Shown here piece after piece: positions 54,301 through 62,742 of a stretch of DNA of 64,000 nt. The position numbers and the translations under genes were made by a program. Positions within the stretch are counted from its first letter, which is position 1. Every line of letters begins with the position of its first letter. Below the pieces are notes generated by a model that made no database searches, was not told where the DNA came from, and was given only the letters and a program-made list of their open reading frames with translations. Source of the stretch: Tropicibacter sp. Alg240-R139 (GTDB lineage Bacteria; Pseudomonadota; Alphaproteobacteria; Rhodobacterales; Rhodobacteraceae); assembly GCF_900537075.1 (NCBI RefSeq), contig NZ_UNRA01000001.1, positions 1,016,191-1,080,190 of the forward strand, written 5' to 3'.

Positions 54301-57050
54301 TCTATGGCGACGAGGGTGACGACACTCTGATCGGCAACGACGGCACCGACACTCTGTACGGCGGCACAGGCAACGACACGATTTCGACCGGGCCGGGCAA
54401 CGACGAGGCCTATGGTGGCGACGATCGTGACACCATCATCGTCGTGGGTCAGGATGACCAGTTCGTAGATGGCAACGAAGGTGGCGATGACTTTGACACC
54501 CTGCGTGTCTTTGGCCGCGCCGAGGTCGAATATGACCCGGACAATGGGGAAAACGGCGTTGTCTACTATCTGGACGACACCGACACCCGCACTGGTGTGA
54601 CGACGACCTTTATCAACATCGAAAACGTCGTGATCGTGGATCCGCAGCTGGATGGTGTGGTTGAAGGTGGCGACGGAGACGACTTGATCGACGCCAGCTA
54701 TCTGGGCGACCCCGAAGGCGACCGGATCGATAATTTCGACAGCTTCGAAAACTTCCTGGACGAGCCGATCGCCAGCCTGACGCCCTCGGACTTCTTCGAG
54801 GATCTGGGTGGTACGCCGCGCGGGGACCAGCGTGACGCGGTCGACGCAGGCGCAGGTAACGATACCGTTATCTCAGGCGCAGGCGACGACATCGTGAAAG
54901 GCCGCGCAGGCAACGACTCGGTGATTGCAGGCATTGGCTTCGATGACGTCGATGGCGGTGAAGGCAACGATACGCTGGATGGCGGCGCCGGAAGCGACAA
55001 GCTCTATGGAAGCGGAGGCGACGACCTGCTGATCGGTGGCCTGGGTGGTGACACTCTGGTCGGCGGTGAAGGGAGCGATACGCTGGATGCGGGCTTGGGC
55101 GACAACTATGTTGAAGCTGGCTCGGGCGACGACCTGCTGACCGGTGGAGATGGTAATGATTCGCTGAATGCCGGCGACGGTGCCGATACGATCTTTGCGG
55201 GCGGTGGCGACGACGTGGTCGTGGCCTACGATCCCGCCTTTACCGGTGTCGCCTCGATCGGCCGCACGGCTGACTCGATCGACGGTGGTTCGGGTAATGA
55301 CGAATTGGCCGGCGGTTCGGGCAATGACACGATCTTGGGGGGGACTGGCAACGATACGCTTTACGGCGGCATCGGTGGAGACCAGCTGGAAGGTCAGGAA
55401 GGCAACGATGTTGTCTACGGCGACAGCGACATCACCCTGGTCAAGCCAGCGGATTATGCTGCTGCACTGGCCATCGAGCCCGGCGATGACACCATCCTTG
55501 GTGGAGCGGGCGAAGACACGCTGTACGGTGAAGAAGGCAACGACGTCATCCTGGGCGGCGAAGATGCCGACATGGTGTTTGGTGGTGATGACCGCGATAC
55601 AATTGGTGCGGGTATCGGCGACACCATCGAAGGTGGCGAAGGTGGTGATGATTTTGATGTTCTGATCGCACGCGGCCTGGCCGTTGTCGATTATGACGAA
55701 AGCGACCCAAGCGGCGAATCCGGAACGATCACCTACTACAACGATGATCTGACGGTTGCTGGTACCGCCGAATTCTCGGAAATCGAAAACGCCTATGTGA
55801 TCGGGTCTCCGACAACCACGTCTGCGACGGGCGACGGTCCGGTCGTGTTGGGTGTCGACGGTGTTGTCGAGGGTACTGCAGGAAACGACACAATCGATCT
55901 GGCCTATACCGGAGATCCCGAAGGGGACATGGTGGATGGAGACGATGCGGTTGCACCGCTTGTCGGTGAACAGGATGTGATCCTCGCCGGTGGCGGCGAC
56001 GACAGCGTTCGCGGCGAAGAAGATACCGACGTCATCTTTGGTGGAACCGGAGCTGACACCATCTTTGGTAACGGGGGTGGCGACGCCATCGACGGCGGCG
56101 AAGGTGCCGACATGCTGGATGGCGGCGAAGGTCGCGACATTGTGGTCGGCGGCGACGGCGATGACACCATCTCGGGCAGCAACGATGTTGTTGGCGACGG
56201 TGGCGACATCCTGTCGGGTCAGTTCGGAAATGATAGCTTTGTCAACGTTGGCCAGGGCGAAGTGATCGTCGGTGGCGAAGACACCGACGGTCTGGACAAC
56301 GACATCTTGGACCTGACCGGCGCGGCCGAGGCCGTGAACGCGGGTGGCTCGCTGACGGTCGAATTCGATCCGACAGATGCCGAGGCCGGTACGGTTCGGT
56401 TCTTTGACAGCGATGGCGCTGAAACCGGCACGACCGAGTTCAGCGAGATCGAACAGGTCATCGTTCCCTGCTTTACACCGGGCACCTTGATCGCCACGCC
56501 GAAAGGCGAGCGTCGGGTAGAAGATCTGCAGATCGGTGATCGCATCATTACCCGCGACAATGGCATCCAAGAGATCAAGTGGCTGGGCACCAAGACCATG
56601 AGTGGTCAAGACTTGGTCCGCGCCGAGCATCTGAACCCGATCCTGATACGCGAAGGCGCATTGGGTGGCGGTCTGCCTGAGCGGGACATGATGGTCAGCC
56701 CGAACCACCGCGTTCTGGTTGCCAATGACAAGACGGCGCTCTACTTCGAAGATCGCGAAGTTCTGGTCGCGGCTAAGTACCTGACTGGTCTGGAAGGGGT
56801 CGACGTGGTCGATGTGTCTTCGGTGACCTACATTCACTTCATGTTCGACCAGCACGAGGTTGTCCTGTCGGATGGTACTTGGACTGAAAGCTTCCAGCCG
56901 GGCGATCACACGCTGGCCGGACTGGGCAACGCGCAGCGCAACGAAATCTTTGAACTCTTCCCTGAGCTGAAAGAGCGCGAAGGTTTGGACGGTTATGCAG
57001 CCGCGCGTCGCTCGCTGAAGAAGCACGAGGCGCATCTGCTGACCCACTAA
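51363..57050 (+). CDS. Giant RTX protein with C-terminal Hint domain
   Basis: 1,895 residues without a Sec signal. Residues about 1-235 form a LamG/concanavalin-like beta domain (ANVIGLWDFRP). Then come many RTX nonapeptides (GGxGxDxxx, e.g. GGEGDDTLVGQDGDD) that bind Ca2+, organised in four modules starting G-I/V-V-E-G at about residues 238, 849, 1098 and 1500. Residue 1703 is Cys of CFTPGTLIATPKGERR, the nucleophile position of a Hint (hedgehog/intein) domain, with SPNHRVLV near 1780. Strongly Asp/Gly-rich; type I secretion is the usual route for RTX proteins, but no secretion genes lie nearby. ATG follows AAGGAG. Confidence 0.9.
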   Translation: MATNFDNPYLANVIGLWDFRPTAETRDTGLGDGIAQDGTPVNDPDFAAGWMFTDNTGTERFDVDDGDDAAFDLSQGTIITEFRSFDTTDAGSETVVSRGVEDSGEESDGGQGTETDSGFFEIRVTEDGAVEVYHRSGGTESLLSTSEGFVGSGDIVKVSYSWSETGVAVQVENTTQGTTETITGDTQGLTLDVTTGEEQSFTIGAREVVEGEFDQHFYGGIDYVAVLDEPVIGGGGNGIVEGTEEDDIIDIDYDGDPDGDVVDGGDAPNPADGPDDDVINGGAGNDSIDAGEGDDTVYAGGGDDTVNGEAGDDLLIGDGDAPGLTGGSTRETFEWNLAPDPDDGGEVDDGDDLSGGFTQNTGSVDVTFSVNQQSGGVDTEFQTQEQYVGNINTNGPDATDTSALESELNGQANSATYELEFSDEVENVSFRINDIDGDGQVQIQAYDADGNQIQVVVSGGLGVTVTDEDSVSGGDTATGDGGYANPDNSNYSVLVTIPGPVASLTISHSQDGSSPSEIDVTDVYFDVPTDSDGGGDPGEGGDDSLTGGEGDDTLVGQDGDDTLIGGDGNDSVDGGDGDDVIDTGGDDADNLPDRGFPSYEGLPAVPADPDVNNDRDTVDGGEGNDIISTGDDNDLIMGGDGSDTIDGGLDDDTISGGADADVIVGSEGSDEITGDGGDDTIYGGLDPIFPDLLNITDDGSDGRDPDPEVTNGMDTLSGGEGNDLIMGQDDDDVLMGDEGDDTLDGGIDEDSIMGGVGNDEIIGGHGDDTLSGGDDRDTFLGGEGFDQVDGGSGGDDYDTLDLSGLGAVGIVYTSEDQEDGVAVVGATGDIIVFEEIENIIIDEPLNPDGIVEGTFDDDIIDALYDGDPNGDFVDNDDALLPGQVGDQDIIVGKTGNDTIDAGDDSDYVFAGGGDDAVSGEDGDDTILGQDGDDLLEGDAGDDLIQGGRGNDILDAGRGDDTLRGGEGDDNLTGNPGDDLLYGDEGDDTLIGNDGTDTLYGGTGNDTISTGPGNDEAYGGDDRDTIIVVGQDDQFVDGNEGGDDFDTLRVFGRAEVEYDPDNGENGVVYYLDDTDTRTGVTTTFINIENVVIVDPQLDGVVEGGDGDDLIDASYLGDPEGDRIDNFDSFENFLDEPIASLTPSDFFEDLGGTPRGDQRDAVDAGAGNDTVISGAGDDIVKGRAGNDSVIAGIGFDDVDGGEGNDTLDGGAGSDKLYGSGGDDLLIGGLGGDTLVGGEGSDTLDAGLGDNYVEAGSGDDLLTGGDGNDSLNAGDGADTIFAGGGDDVVVAYDPAFTGVASIGRTADSIDGGSGNDELAGGSGNDTILGGTGNDTLYGGIGGDQLEGQEGNDVVYGDSDITLVKPADYAAALAIEPGDDTILGGAGEDTLYGEEGNDVILGGEDADMVFGGDDRDTIGAGIGDTIEGGEGGDDFDVLIARGLAVVDYDESDPSGESGTITYYNDDLTVAGTAEFSEIENAYVIGSPTTTSATGDGPVVLGVDGVVEGTAGNDTIDLAYTGDPEGDMVDGDDAVAPLVGEQDVILAGGGDDSVRGEEDTDVIFGGTGADTIFGNGGGDAIDGGEGADMLDGGEGRDIVVGGDGDDTISGSNDVVGDGGDILSGQFGNDSFVNVGQGEVIVGGEDTDGLDNDILDLTGAAEAVNAGGSLTVEFDPTDAEAGTVRFFDSDGAETGTTEFSEIEQVIVPCFTPGTLIATPKGERRVEDLQIGDRIITRDNGIQEIKWLGTKTMSGQDLVRAEHLNPILIREGALGGGLPERDMMVSPNHRVLVANDKTALYFEDREVLVAAKYLTGLEGVDVVDVSSVTYIHFMFDQHEVVLSDGTWTESFQPGDHTLAGLGNAQRNEIFELFPELKEREGLDGYAAARRSLKKHEAHLLTH

Positions 57051-57120
57051 ACGCGAAATGGGGGCGTGTCCTGGCCGATCCGGGACACCACCGCTTGCGT
57101 AGGTAGGGGGACGCGAGCGA

Positions 57121-57150
57121 AAGGACAGGGCGCTAAGCGCCCTGTCTTTG
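57121..57150 (+). terminator. Intrinsic terminator between the RTX/Hint gene and the MobA-like gene
   Basis: GACAGGGCGC and GCGCCCTGTC (57124-57133 and 57137-57146) pair perfectly around TAA; AA before and TTT after extend it on both strands. It probably serves both convergent genes. Confidence 0.85.
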
Positions 57151-57156
57151 TTGCGT

Positions 57157-57756
57157 TTAGGTCGTTTGTTTGGCGCGCCAGTCGGCCCAGGCTTCTGGCG
57201 TATCCAGATCCAGACGCGCGCGGTTGCCTTTCAGCGGGATCAGTTTGACCGTGCCCCTATGGCGCTTGACCACTGTCTGTGCGCCTTCATCGCCGCTGAG
57301 GGCGCGCAACTCTGCGAACAACGAGCGGTCAAAGGCCACTGGATGACCCGGCTTTCCATCTTGTGTGGATCCGCGATGGATTTTCCAATCTCGTTCTATT
57401 TCAACGGATTGAGATATATTCTTGATGTCATCCGTCGTCAGATCGGGCAGGTCAGCCAGCAGCACGATCACGGCAGATGCGTCATCCGGCAAATGTTGTA
57501 TGGCCGTGCGCAGGCTGGCGTTCATGCCTTCGGCGGCGTCTGGCACCGGAACCATCTGCACGGCGAGGCCATCCAAAACAGCATACCGGTCGTGCGGCTC
57601 AGGTGGCAGCGCCACAATCACCGGCCCGGCGCCAAGGGCAATCTGGGCCGAGCGACGCAGCAGGGGCATGCCGTCCACGTGCTGTAACAGCTTGTCGGTG
57701 CCGCGCATTCGGCTGGATTGGCCAGCGGCCAAAAGGATGATGGGAATGGTGCTCAT
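57157..57756 (-). CDS. MobA/MocA-like nucleotidyltransferase
   Basis: 199 residues. The N-terminal nucleotide-binding LLAAGQSSRMRGTDKLL and central VIVLLADLPDLT with HPVAFDRSLFAEL are typical of MocA (molybdenum cofactor cytidylyltransferase) and related GlmU-like enzymes. Start at 57756 (MSTIPIILLAAG). It lies 31 bp after the flavoprotein gene on the same strand. Cofactor specificity is uncertain. Confidence 0.8.
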   Translation of the reverse strand: MSTIPIILLAAGQSSRMRGTDKLLQHVDGMPLLRRSAQIALGAGPVIVALPPEPHDRYAVLDGLAVQMVPVPDAAEGMNASLRTAIQHLPDDASAVIVLLADLPDLTTDDIKNISQSVEIERDWKIHRGSTQDGKPGHPVAFDRSLFAELRALSGDEGAQTVVKRHRGTVKLIPLKGNRARLDLDTPEAWADWRAKQTT

Positions 57757-57787
57757 CCCGCCACCATGGCGCGGGATGAGTCGATTG

Positions 57788-60205
57788 TCATCCGCGCATC
57801 CGCGCGCCGTCCGTATCAAACAGCGGCTCGGTGATTACGCGCGCTTTGCGCATATGTCCCAATAGCTCGATCTCGACCTCAAGCCCGTCAGTCGCACGAT
57901 CTGAGGGCAGGAAGCCCTGCGCAATCGACTTTTGTGCGTGATGCGAATAGCCGCCCGAAGTGCAAAAGCCCACGACTGTGCCGTCCAGCCAGATCGGCTC
58001 ATAGGCGTTGACGTCCGCGTCATCGGCATCGACTTCGAACGCCACCAGCTTGCGGTCGGTGCCATTTGTGCGATCCGCCTCGGCTGCGGCGCGGCCGATG
58101 AAGTCCACGTTTTTCTTGAAGCTGATGAAGCGATCCAGACCGGTTTCAGCGGCGGTGTAGTCAGGCGAGAATTCAGACATCCACGAGCCAAAGAACTTGT
58201 CCAGACGCAAGGACATCATCGCACGCATGCCAAAGGGCGTCATGCCATGAGGTTGACCCGCCTCCCACAGCGTCCACCACAGCTGTCGTTGGGACAGAAG
58301 ATCGCAATAAATCTCGTACCCCAAATCGCCGGTATAGCTGACGCGCTGCACGATGCAGTCGGTCATGCCAACGGTGATCTTGCGCACATCCATGAACCGC
58401 ATCGAGGCCACGTCGTCACGGGAGCAAGCCTGTAGAACCTCCAGTGCCTTGGGGCCTGCAATTTGGAATCCGTTGCGTTTGTCGCTTATGTTTTCGACGG
58501 TTACGGCGTGTTCCTTATGTTGTAAGAACCAGCGCATGTGAAACGCTTGGCTTCCATAAGACGCAGTCAGTTGGAACTCTTCCTCATTCAGACACGAGAC
58601 GGTGAAATCCCCGATCAGCTTGCCCTTGGGCGACAGCATCGGTGTCAGCGACAGGCGTCCGGGCTGCGGGATGCGACCGGCCATGATCTTGTCCAGCCAG
58701 GCGCGCGCATTCTTGCCCTTGATCAGGTATTTGCCAAAGTTGTGAACCTCGTTGATGCCGACGCTTTCGCGTACAGCACGCACTTCACGCCCGGTTGCCT
58801 CAAACGCGTCCGAGCGACGGAATGACGGAGTTTCATAAGTAGGCTCGTCCCCTTGAGCAAAGTAGTTCGCCACCTCAAGCCCGAATTGCTGACCCCAGAC
58901 CGCGCCCAGATCGCTGAAGACGTCATACATCGGCGTAGTGCGGTTGGGGCGCGCAGCGGGCAGTTCTTCGTTGGGGTAGGCGACGCTGAACCGTTTTTGA
59001 TAGTTCTCGATCACCTTGGGACGGGTGTAGCCGGGGCTGATCCAGTCGCCAAAGCGGGCCACATCCATGGCAAAGACATCGCGTTCAGGCTCGCCCTCGA
59101 TCATCCATTGTGCCAACGTCAGGCCAACGCCGCCACCTTGGCTGAAGCCCGCCATGACGCCGCAAGCGGACCAGTAGTTCTGCACACCGGGCACGGGGCC
59201 AACCAGCGGGTTGCCATCAGGGGCAAAGGTGAATGGCCCGTGGATCACGGATTTCACACCCGCCTTGGCCAGCACAGGAAAACGTTCATAGGCAAATTCG
59301 ATACTGTCGGTGATCTTGTCGAAATCGTCGGGCAGCAATTCGTGCCCAAAGTTCCACGGCGTGCCGTCCACCGCCCAGGGTTTGCAGGGCTGCTCATAAA
59401 AGCCAATGCACAGCCCGCGACCCTCTTGGCGAAGATAGCTTTCCCCGGCCGGGTCCATCACATGCGGATGCTCGCCACCGGCGTCGATGATCGCCTCGAT
59501 CTCGGGGATGTTGTCGGTCACCAGATACTGATGCTCCATTGGGTGCAGCGGGAAGTAGATGCCAGCCATGGCCCCAACTTCGCGCGCCCAAAGACCACCT
59601 GCGTTGACAATATGTTCGGCATGGATGGTGCCCTTGTCGGTGACCACGTCCCAGGTGCCATCGGCGCGCTGATTTGTCTCGCGTACCATGCAATGGGTTT
59701 CGATGGTGGCGCCGCCCATACGTGCGGCCTTGGCGTAGGCATGCGTTGTGCCCGACGGGTCCAGGTGACCGTCGAGCGGATCGTACAAGGCGCCGATGAT
59801 GCCGTCAGTGTTGGTGACCGGGGCAATCTTCTTGATGTCTTCGGCGCCGACGATTTCGGTTTCCAGCCCCATGAACCGGTGCTTGGCGCGTTCCGCCAGC
59901 AGCATGTCGAACCGGTCCTGATTGTCCGCCAGCGTCACGCCGCCCACATGGTGCAACCCACAGGACATGCCTGTGATCTCTTCCAGCTCTTTGTAGAGCC
60001 GAATGGTATAGCCCTGCAGCGCGGCCATGTTGGTATCGCCGTTGAGCGTGTGAAATCCGCCCGCCGCGTGCCAGGTCGAGCCGGACGTCAATTCCGAACG
60101 TTCAAGTAGCATCACATCGGACCAGCCCAACTTGGTCAGGTGATAGAGCACAGAACAGCCGACGACACCGCCACCAATGACGGCCACACGGGTGGTGGTT
60201 TGCAT
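57788..60205 (-). CDS. FAD-dependent GcvT-family dehydrogenase (dimethylglycine/sarcosine dehydrogenase-like)
   Basis: 805 residues. An N-terminal FAD-binding DAO domain (VAVIGGGVVGCSVLYHL at 7-23) includes SGSTWHAAGG; the His46 position corresponds to the covalent flavin His of DMGDH. A linker follows near 400, then a C-terminal GcvT aminomethyl-transferase-like domain (about 430-805) that would pass the methyl group to tetrahydrofolate. AGGAGG precedes the ATG at 60205. Methylated amine or glycine-betaine breakdown is likely. Confidence 0.9.
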   Translation of the reverse strand: MQTTTRVAVIGGGVVGCSVLYHLTKLGWSDVMLLERSELTSGSTWHAAGGFHTLNGDTNMAALQGYTIRLYKELEEITGMSCGLHHVGGVTLADNQDRFDMLLAERAKHRFMGLETEIVGAEDIKKIAPVTNTDGIIGALYDPLDGHLDPSGTTHAYAKAARMGGATIETHCMVRETNQRADGTWDVVTDKGTIHAEHIVNAGGLWAREVGAMAGIYFPLHPMEHQYLVTDNIPEIEAIIDAGGEHPHVMDPAGESYLRQEGRGLCIGFYEQPCKPWAVDGTPWNFGHELLPDDFDKITDSIEFAYERFPVLAKAGVKSVIHGPFTFAPDGNPLVGPVPGVQNYWSACGVMAGFSQGGGVGLTLAQWMIEGEPERDVFAMDVARFGDWISPGYTRPKVIENYQKRFSVAYPNEELPAARPNRTTPMYDVFSDLGAVWGQQFGLEVANYFAQGDEPTYETPSFRRSDAFEATGREVRAVRESVGINEVHNFGKYLIKGKNARAWLDKIMAGRIPQPGRLSLTPMLSPKGKLIGDFTVSCLNEEEFQLTASYGSQAFHMRWFLQHKEHAVTVENISDKRNGFQIAGPKALEVLQACSRDDVASMRFMDVRKITVGMTDCIVQRVSYTGDLGYEIYCDLLSQRQLWWTLWEAGQPHGMTPFGMRAMMSLRLDKFFGSWMSEFSPDYTAAETGLDRFISFKKNVDFIGRAAAEADRTNGTDRKLVAFEVDADDADVNAYEPIWLDGTVVGFCTSGGYSHHAQKSIAQGFLPSDRATDGLEVEIELLGHMRKARVITEPLFDTDGARMRG

Positions 60206-60534
60206 CGAAATCCTCCTTGATTGTCCGATTACCCTTTCGCGAAACTGATCGGGTCTCAAATCCAATTCCGACAAGATGTGTCGCTAAAAGCGCTTGACCG
60301 GTCGCCAAGCTAGAGTGTCCCGAAAACAAATCGGCCCCGGGGGCAATTCGCGGTGCGCCCGGGGCCGTCTTCCCACCCAGTAGGAGGTGGGTGGGAATTC
60401 TTCGGCCAGAGTCCCATTGAAGAGGGGGACAAGAACACACTAAGTACCAAGTCTGACCGCCCCAGAGGGCTGATTGTCTAATGCTACGAAAACAAACTGC
60501 TCTGAGGTGATTTAATTCCACCTTGAGAGCCGAG
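60206..60534. other. Intergenic stretch with two tandem GC hairpins
   Basis: Gene-free 329 bp between divergent genes. Two perfect 10-bp stems occur: CGGCCCCGGG/CCCGGGGCCG (60332-60341 with 60358-60367) and TTCCCACCCA/TGGGTGGGAA (60370-60379 with 60388-60397). On the minus strand the first hairpin is followed by ATTTGTTTT, a terminator-like tail. Nothing else stands out. Confidence 0.5.
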
Positions 60535-61374
60535 ATGAAGAAAGACGAGAATCGCGAATACCGAGTTTTACTCACGAATGGAAAGGTTGTGTATTTCACG
60601 TTCCGTGAACTGCGGGGCTTTGTCATAAGTCCGAACGTACTGTTTTTGTGCGCAATCGTGCTCGTGGTCATGACATCGGGGCATCCTGTGTTGTTCCCGA
60701 CTTTACCTGACGTCAATGCGCGTCTGTTTTATTGGGTGTTGGGTATCTTTCTGTATGTGCTGCTGGTCCTACCGTGGAGCCAATTGGCGTTGAACATCTG
60801 GGAGCGTTTCGTGTCAATTCCCATGCCATTGGCGATTGTAACCGTGCCGTTTGTTGCGGGAATTACAGTGCTGATGGAATTCTTACCGGAAACCTTTGGA
60901 TCTTTGGTTCCGGCCCGCAGCGGGTCGTCGAACTGGTTCGGGTTCGCCAAGAACATTACGGTTGCACATCTCACCGAGATGATCGCCTTTCTTTGGCTGT
61001 TGCCCTTGTCGCGGAATGCCCAAAAGGAGATATCTGTTTCAGAGGCAGCAGAAGATGCAGCGCAATTCATCCGCATTGCGGGACGCACCCTGCCGTTGAA
61101 CAGTGTGGCTTGCGTGCGCAACGAAGAGCATTATCTGGTGGTCAAGACGACCATGGGCACTCTGCGCTTGCGCGCGCGGATGAACGATCTTCTGATACAG
61201 GTGTCTGACGATGACGGTATACAGACGCACCGATCATTCTGGGTTTCAGTTGACGAGGCATTGGAATTGCGCGGCAGCACCATACTGACCCGTTCAGGGT
61301 ACGTCATTCCGGTGTCGCGCTATCGAATAAAGGCCGTGCGCGCCTGGTGCAAGCGGCACGGCAAGCCGCATTAA
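60535..61374 (+). CDS. Membrane-anchored LytTR DNA-binding protein
   Basis: 279 residues. There are four membrane spans (about 34-48, 66-84, 95-115, 140-155) and a C-terminal LytTR domain (about 180-275; PLNSVACVRNEEHYLVVKT, THRSFWVSVDEALEL). No receiver domain is present, so the protein may sense directly at the membrane. ATG at 60535 is chosen (GAGAG upstream); TTG at 60523 is in frame. The stop overlaps the convergent CNNM gene by four bases. Confidence 0.85.
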   Translation: MKKDENREYRVLLTNGKVVYFTFRELRGFVISPNVLFLCAIVLVVMTSGHPVLFPTLPDVNARLFYWVLGIFLYVLLVLPWSQLALNIWERFVSIPMPLAIVTVPFVAGITVLMEFLPETFGSLVPARSGSSNWFGFAKNITVAHLTEMIAFLWLLPLSRNAQKEISVSEAAEDAAQFIRIAGRTLPLNSVACVRNEEHYLVVKTTMGTLRLRARMNDLLIQVSDDDGIQTHRSFWVSVDEALELRGSTILTRSGYVIPVSRYRIKAVRAWCKRHGKPH

Positions 61375-62678
61375 AGCGGTCGAATTCTAAGGCCCGTGAT
61401 TCGGTTGCCTTCGCGCGCGGTTACTTCGAACCGGAAGCCGTGGAACGAAAACACCTGTCCGACGGTGGGGATCATTTGCGCCTCGTGGATCACCAGACCG
61501 GCAACGGTGTTTGCCTCGTCGTCGGGCAGGGTCCAGTCGGTGGCACGGTTCAGGTCGCGGATCGTCATGGCGCCTTCGACCTGATACTGGCCGTCGGTGG
61601 TTGTTTCTATCTGGTCTTCTTCGGCGATGTCGAATTCATCCGCAATCTCGCCCACGATCTCTTCCAGAATATCCTCGAGCGTGATCAGACCCTGCAACGA
61701 GCCATATTCGTCCACCACCAGCGCAAAGTGGCTGCGGATGCGCAAGAACTCACGCATCTGATCATCCAGAGGCGTTGTCTCGGGGACGAAATAGGGTGGG
61801 TTGGCAACTTTGGAGACGTCAAAATCTTTTAGACGACCTGCTGCGCCCTCGGCCCCCCCAACTTGGTCATACATCGAGCGGAACAGGTCCTTGGCATGCA
61901 CAAGCCCGATGATATTTTCCGGCTCATTGCGATAAACGGGCAGGCGAGTGTGCGAGCTTTCCAGGCATTGTTGCAGAATGACTTCGGGCGCTGCGTCCGA
62001 GTCGATCATCTCGATCTTGGAGCGGTGCAACATGATCTCTTCGACGGTTCGGTCGCTCAGGTCCAGCGCGCCCAGGATGCGGTCGCGGTCTTCTTTTTCG
62101 ACGACGCCTTCGGAGTGACCCAGTTGCAGGGCACCCGCGATTTCTTCGCGCACGGCCAGCATATGGCTGTCGGGATCCACTTTGACCCCAAACAGGGCCA
62201 ACACACCGCGCACCAGCACACGCACAACCCCGACAATTGGTGAAAACAACGTTACAAGAACACTGATCACCGGGGCGACGGCTGCGGCGGCCTTTTCGGC
62301 GTTGATGATGGCATAGGTCTTGGGCAGAACCTCGGCAAAGACCAGAACCAGCAAGGTCATGACCAAGGTTGCCAAAGCCACGCCGCTTTCTCCAAAGATT
62401 CGGGTAAACAGCGCCGTCGCGAGCGACGCGGCCAAGATGTTGACCAGGTTGTTGCCCAGCAAGACCGAACCGATCAGGCGTTCGTTGTCCTCGGTGATGT
62501 CCAACGCCTTTTGCGCCCCGCGCGAGCCCTTGTCGGCCTGCGCGCGCAGCTTCCCACGGGATGAGGCCGTCAATGCGGTCTCGGAGCCAGAGAAAAAGCC
62601 AGAAAGAACAAGAAGTAAGAGGATCGAGCCTACGCTAATCCAGAAAGCGCTGTCAATCACAGTAGGGGTCGGGTCCAT
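61371..62678 (-). CDS. CNNM/CorC (HlyC) family membrane protein
   Basis: 435 residues. DUF21 domain with spans at about 12-30, 60-80, 90-110 and 130-150 (SGFFSGSETALTASSRG, TLVMTLLVLVFAEVLPKTYA), two CBS domains (about 215-335) and a CorC_HlyC C-terminal domain. Implicated in Mg2+/Co2+ efflux; hemolysin naming is historical. A gap of 64 bp separates it from xerD upstream. Confidence 0.9.
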   Translation of the reverse strand: MDPTPTVIDSAFWISVGSILLLLVLSGFFSGSETALTASSRGKLRAQADKGSRGAQKALDITEDNERLIGSVLLGNNLVNILAASLATALFTRIFGESGVALATLVMTLLVLVFAEVLPKTYAIINAEKAAAAVAPVISVLVTLFSPIVGVVRVLVRGVLALFGVKVDPDSHMLAVREEIAGALQLGHSEGVVEKEDRDRILGALDLSDRTVEEIMLHRSKIEMIDSDAAPEVILQQCLESSHTRLPVYRNEPENIIGLVHAKDLFRSMYDQVGGAEGAAGRLKDFDVSKVANPPYFVPETTPLDDQMREFLRIRSHFALVVDEYGSLQGLITLEDILEEIVGEIADEFDIAEEDQIETTTDGQYQVEGAMTIRDLNRATDWTLPDDEANTVAGLVIHEAQMIPTVGQVFSFHGFRFEVTAREGNRITGLRIRPL

Positions 62679-62742
62679 TGGTCCTATATAAATCCTTGAT
62701 GCTCATCCCGTTATGGGGATGGCTGAGTTCGCAATCAAGGGG

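Noticed and set aside
52200-56300. Regular short repeats that might suggest a CRISPR array
   Set aside because: They are in-frame RTX nonapeptides inside a coding sequence, with no constant direct repeat and no unique spacers; no cas genes occur.
54873-57047. Long open frame of 724 codons on the minus strand of the RTX/Hint gene
   Set aside because: Antisense openness is a by-product of the biased Gly/Asp codon use in RTX repeats. It has no family motif, and Hint plus RTX evidence on the + strand is decisive.
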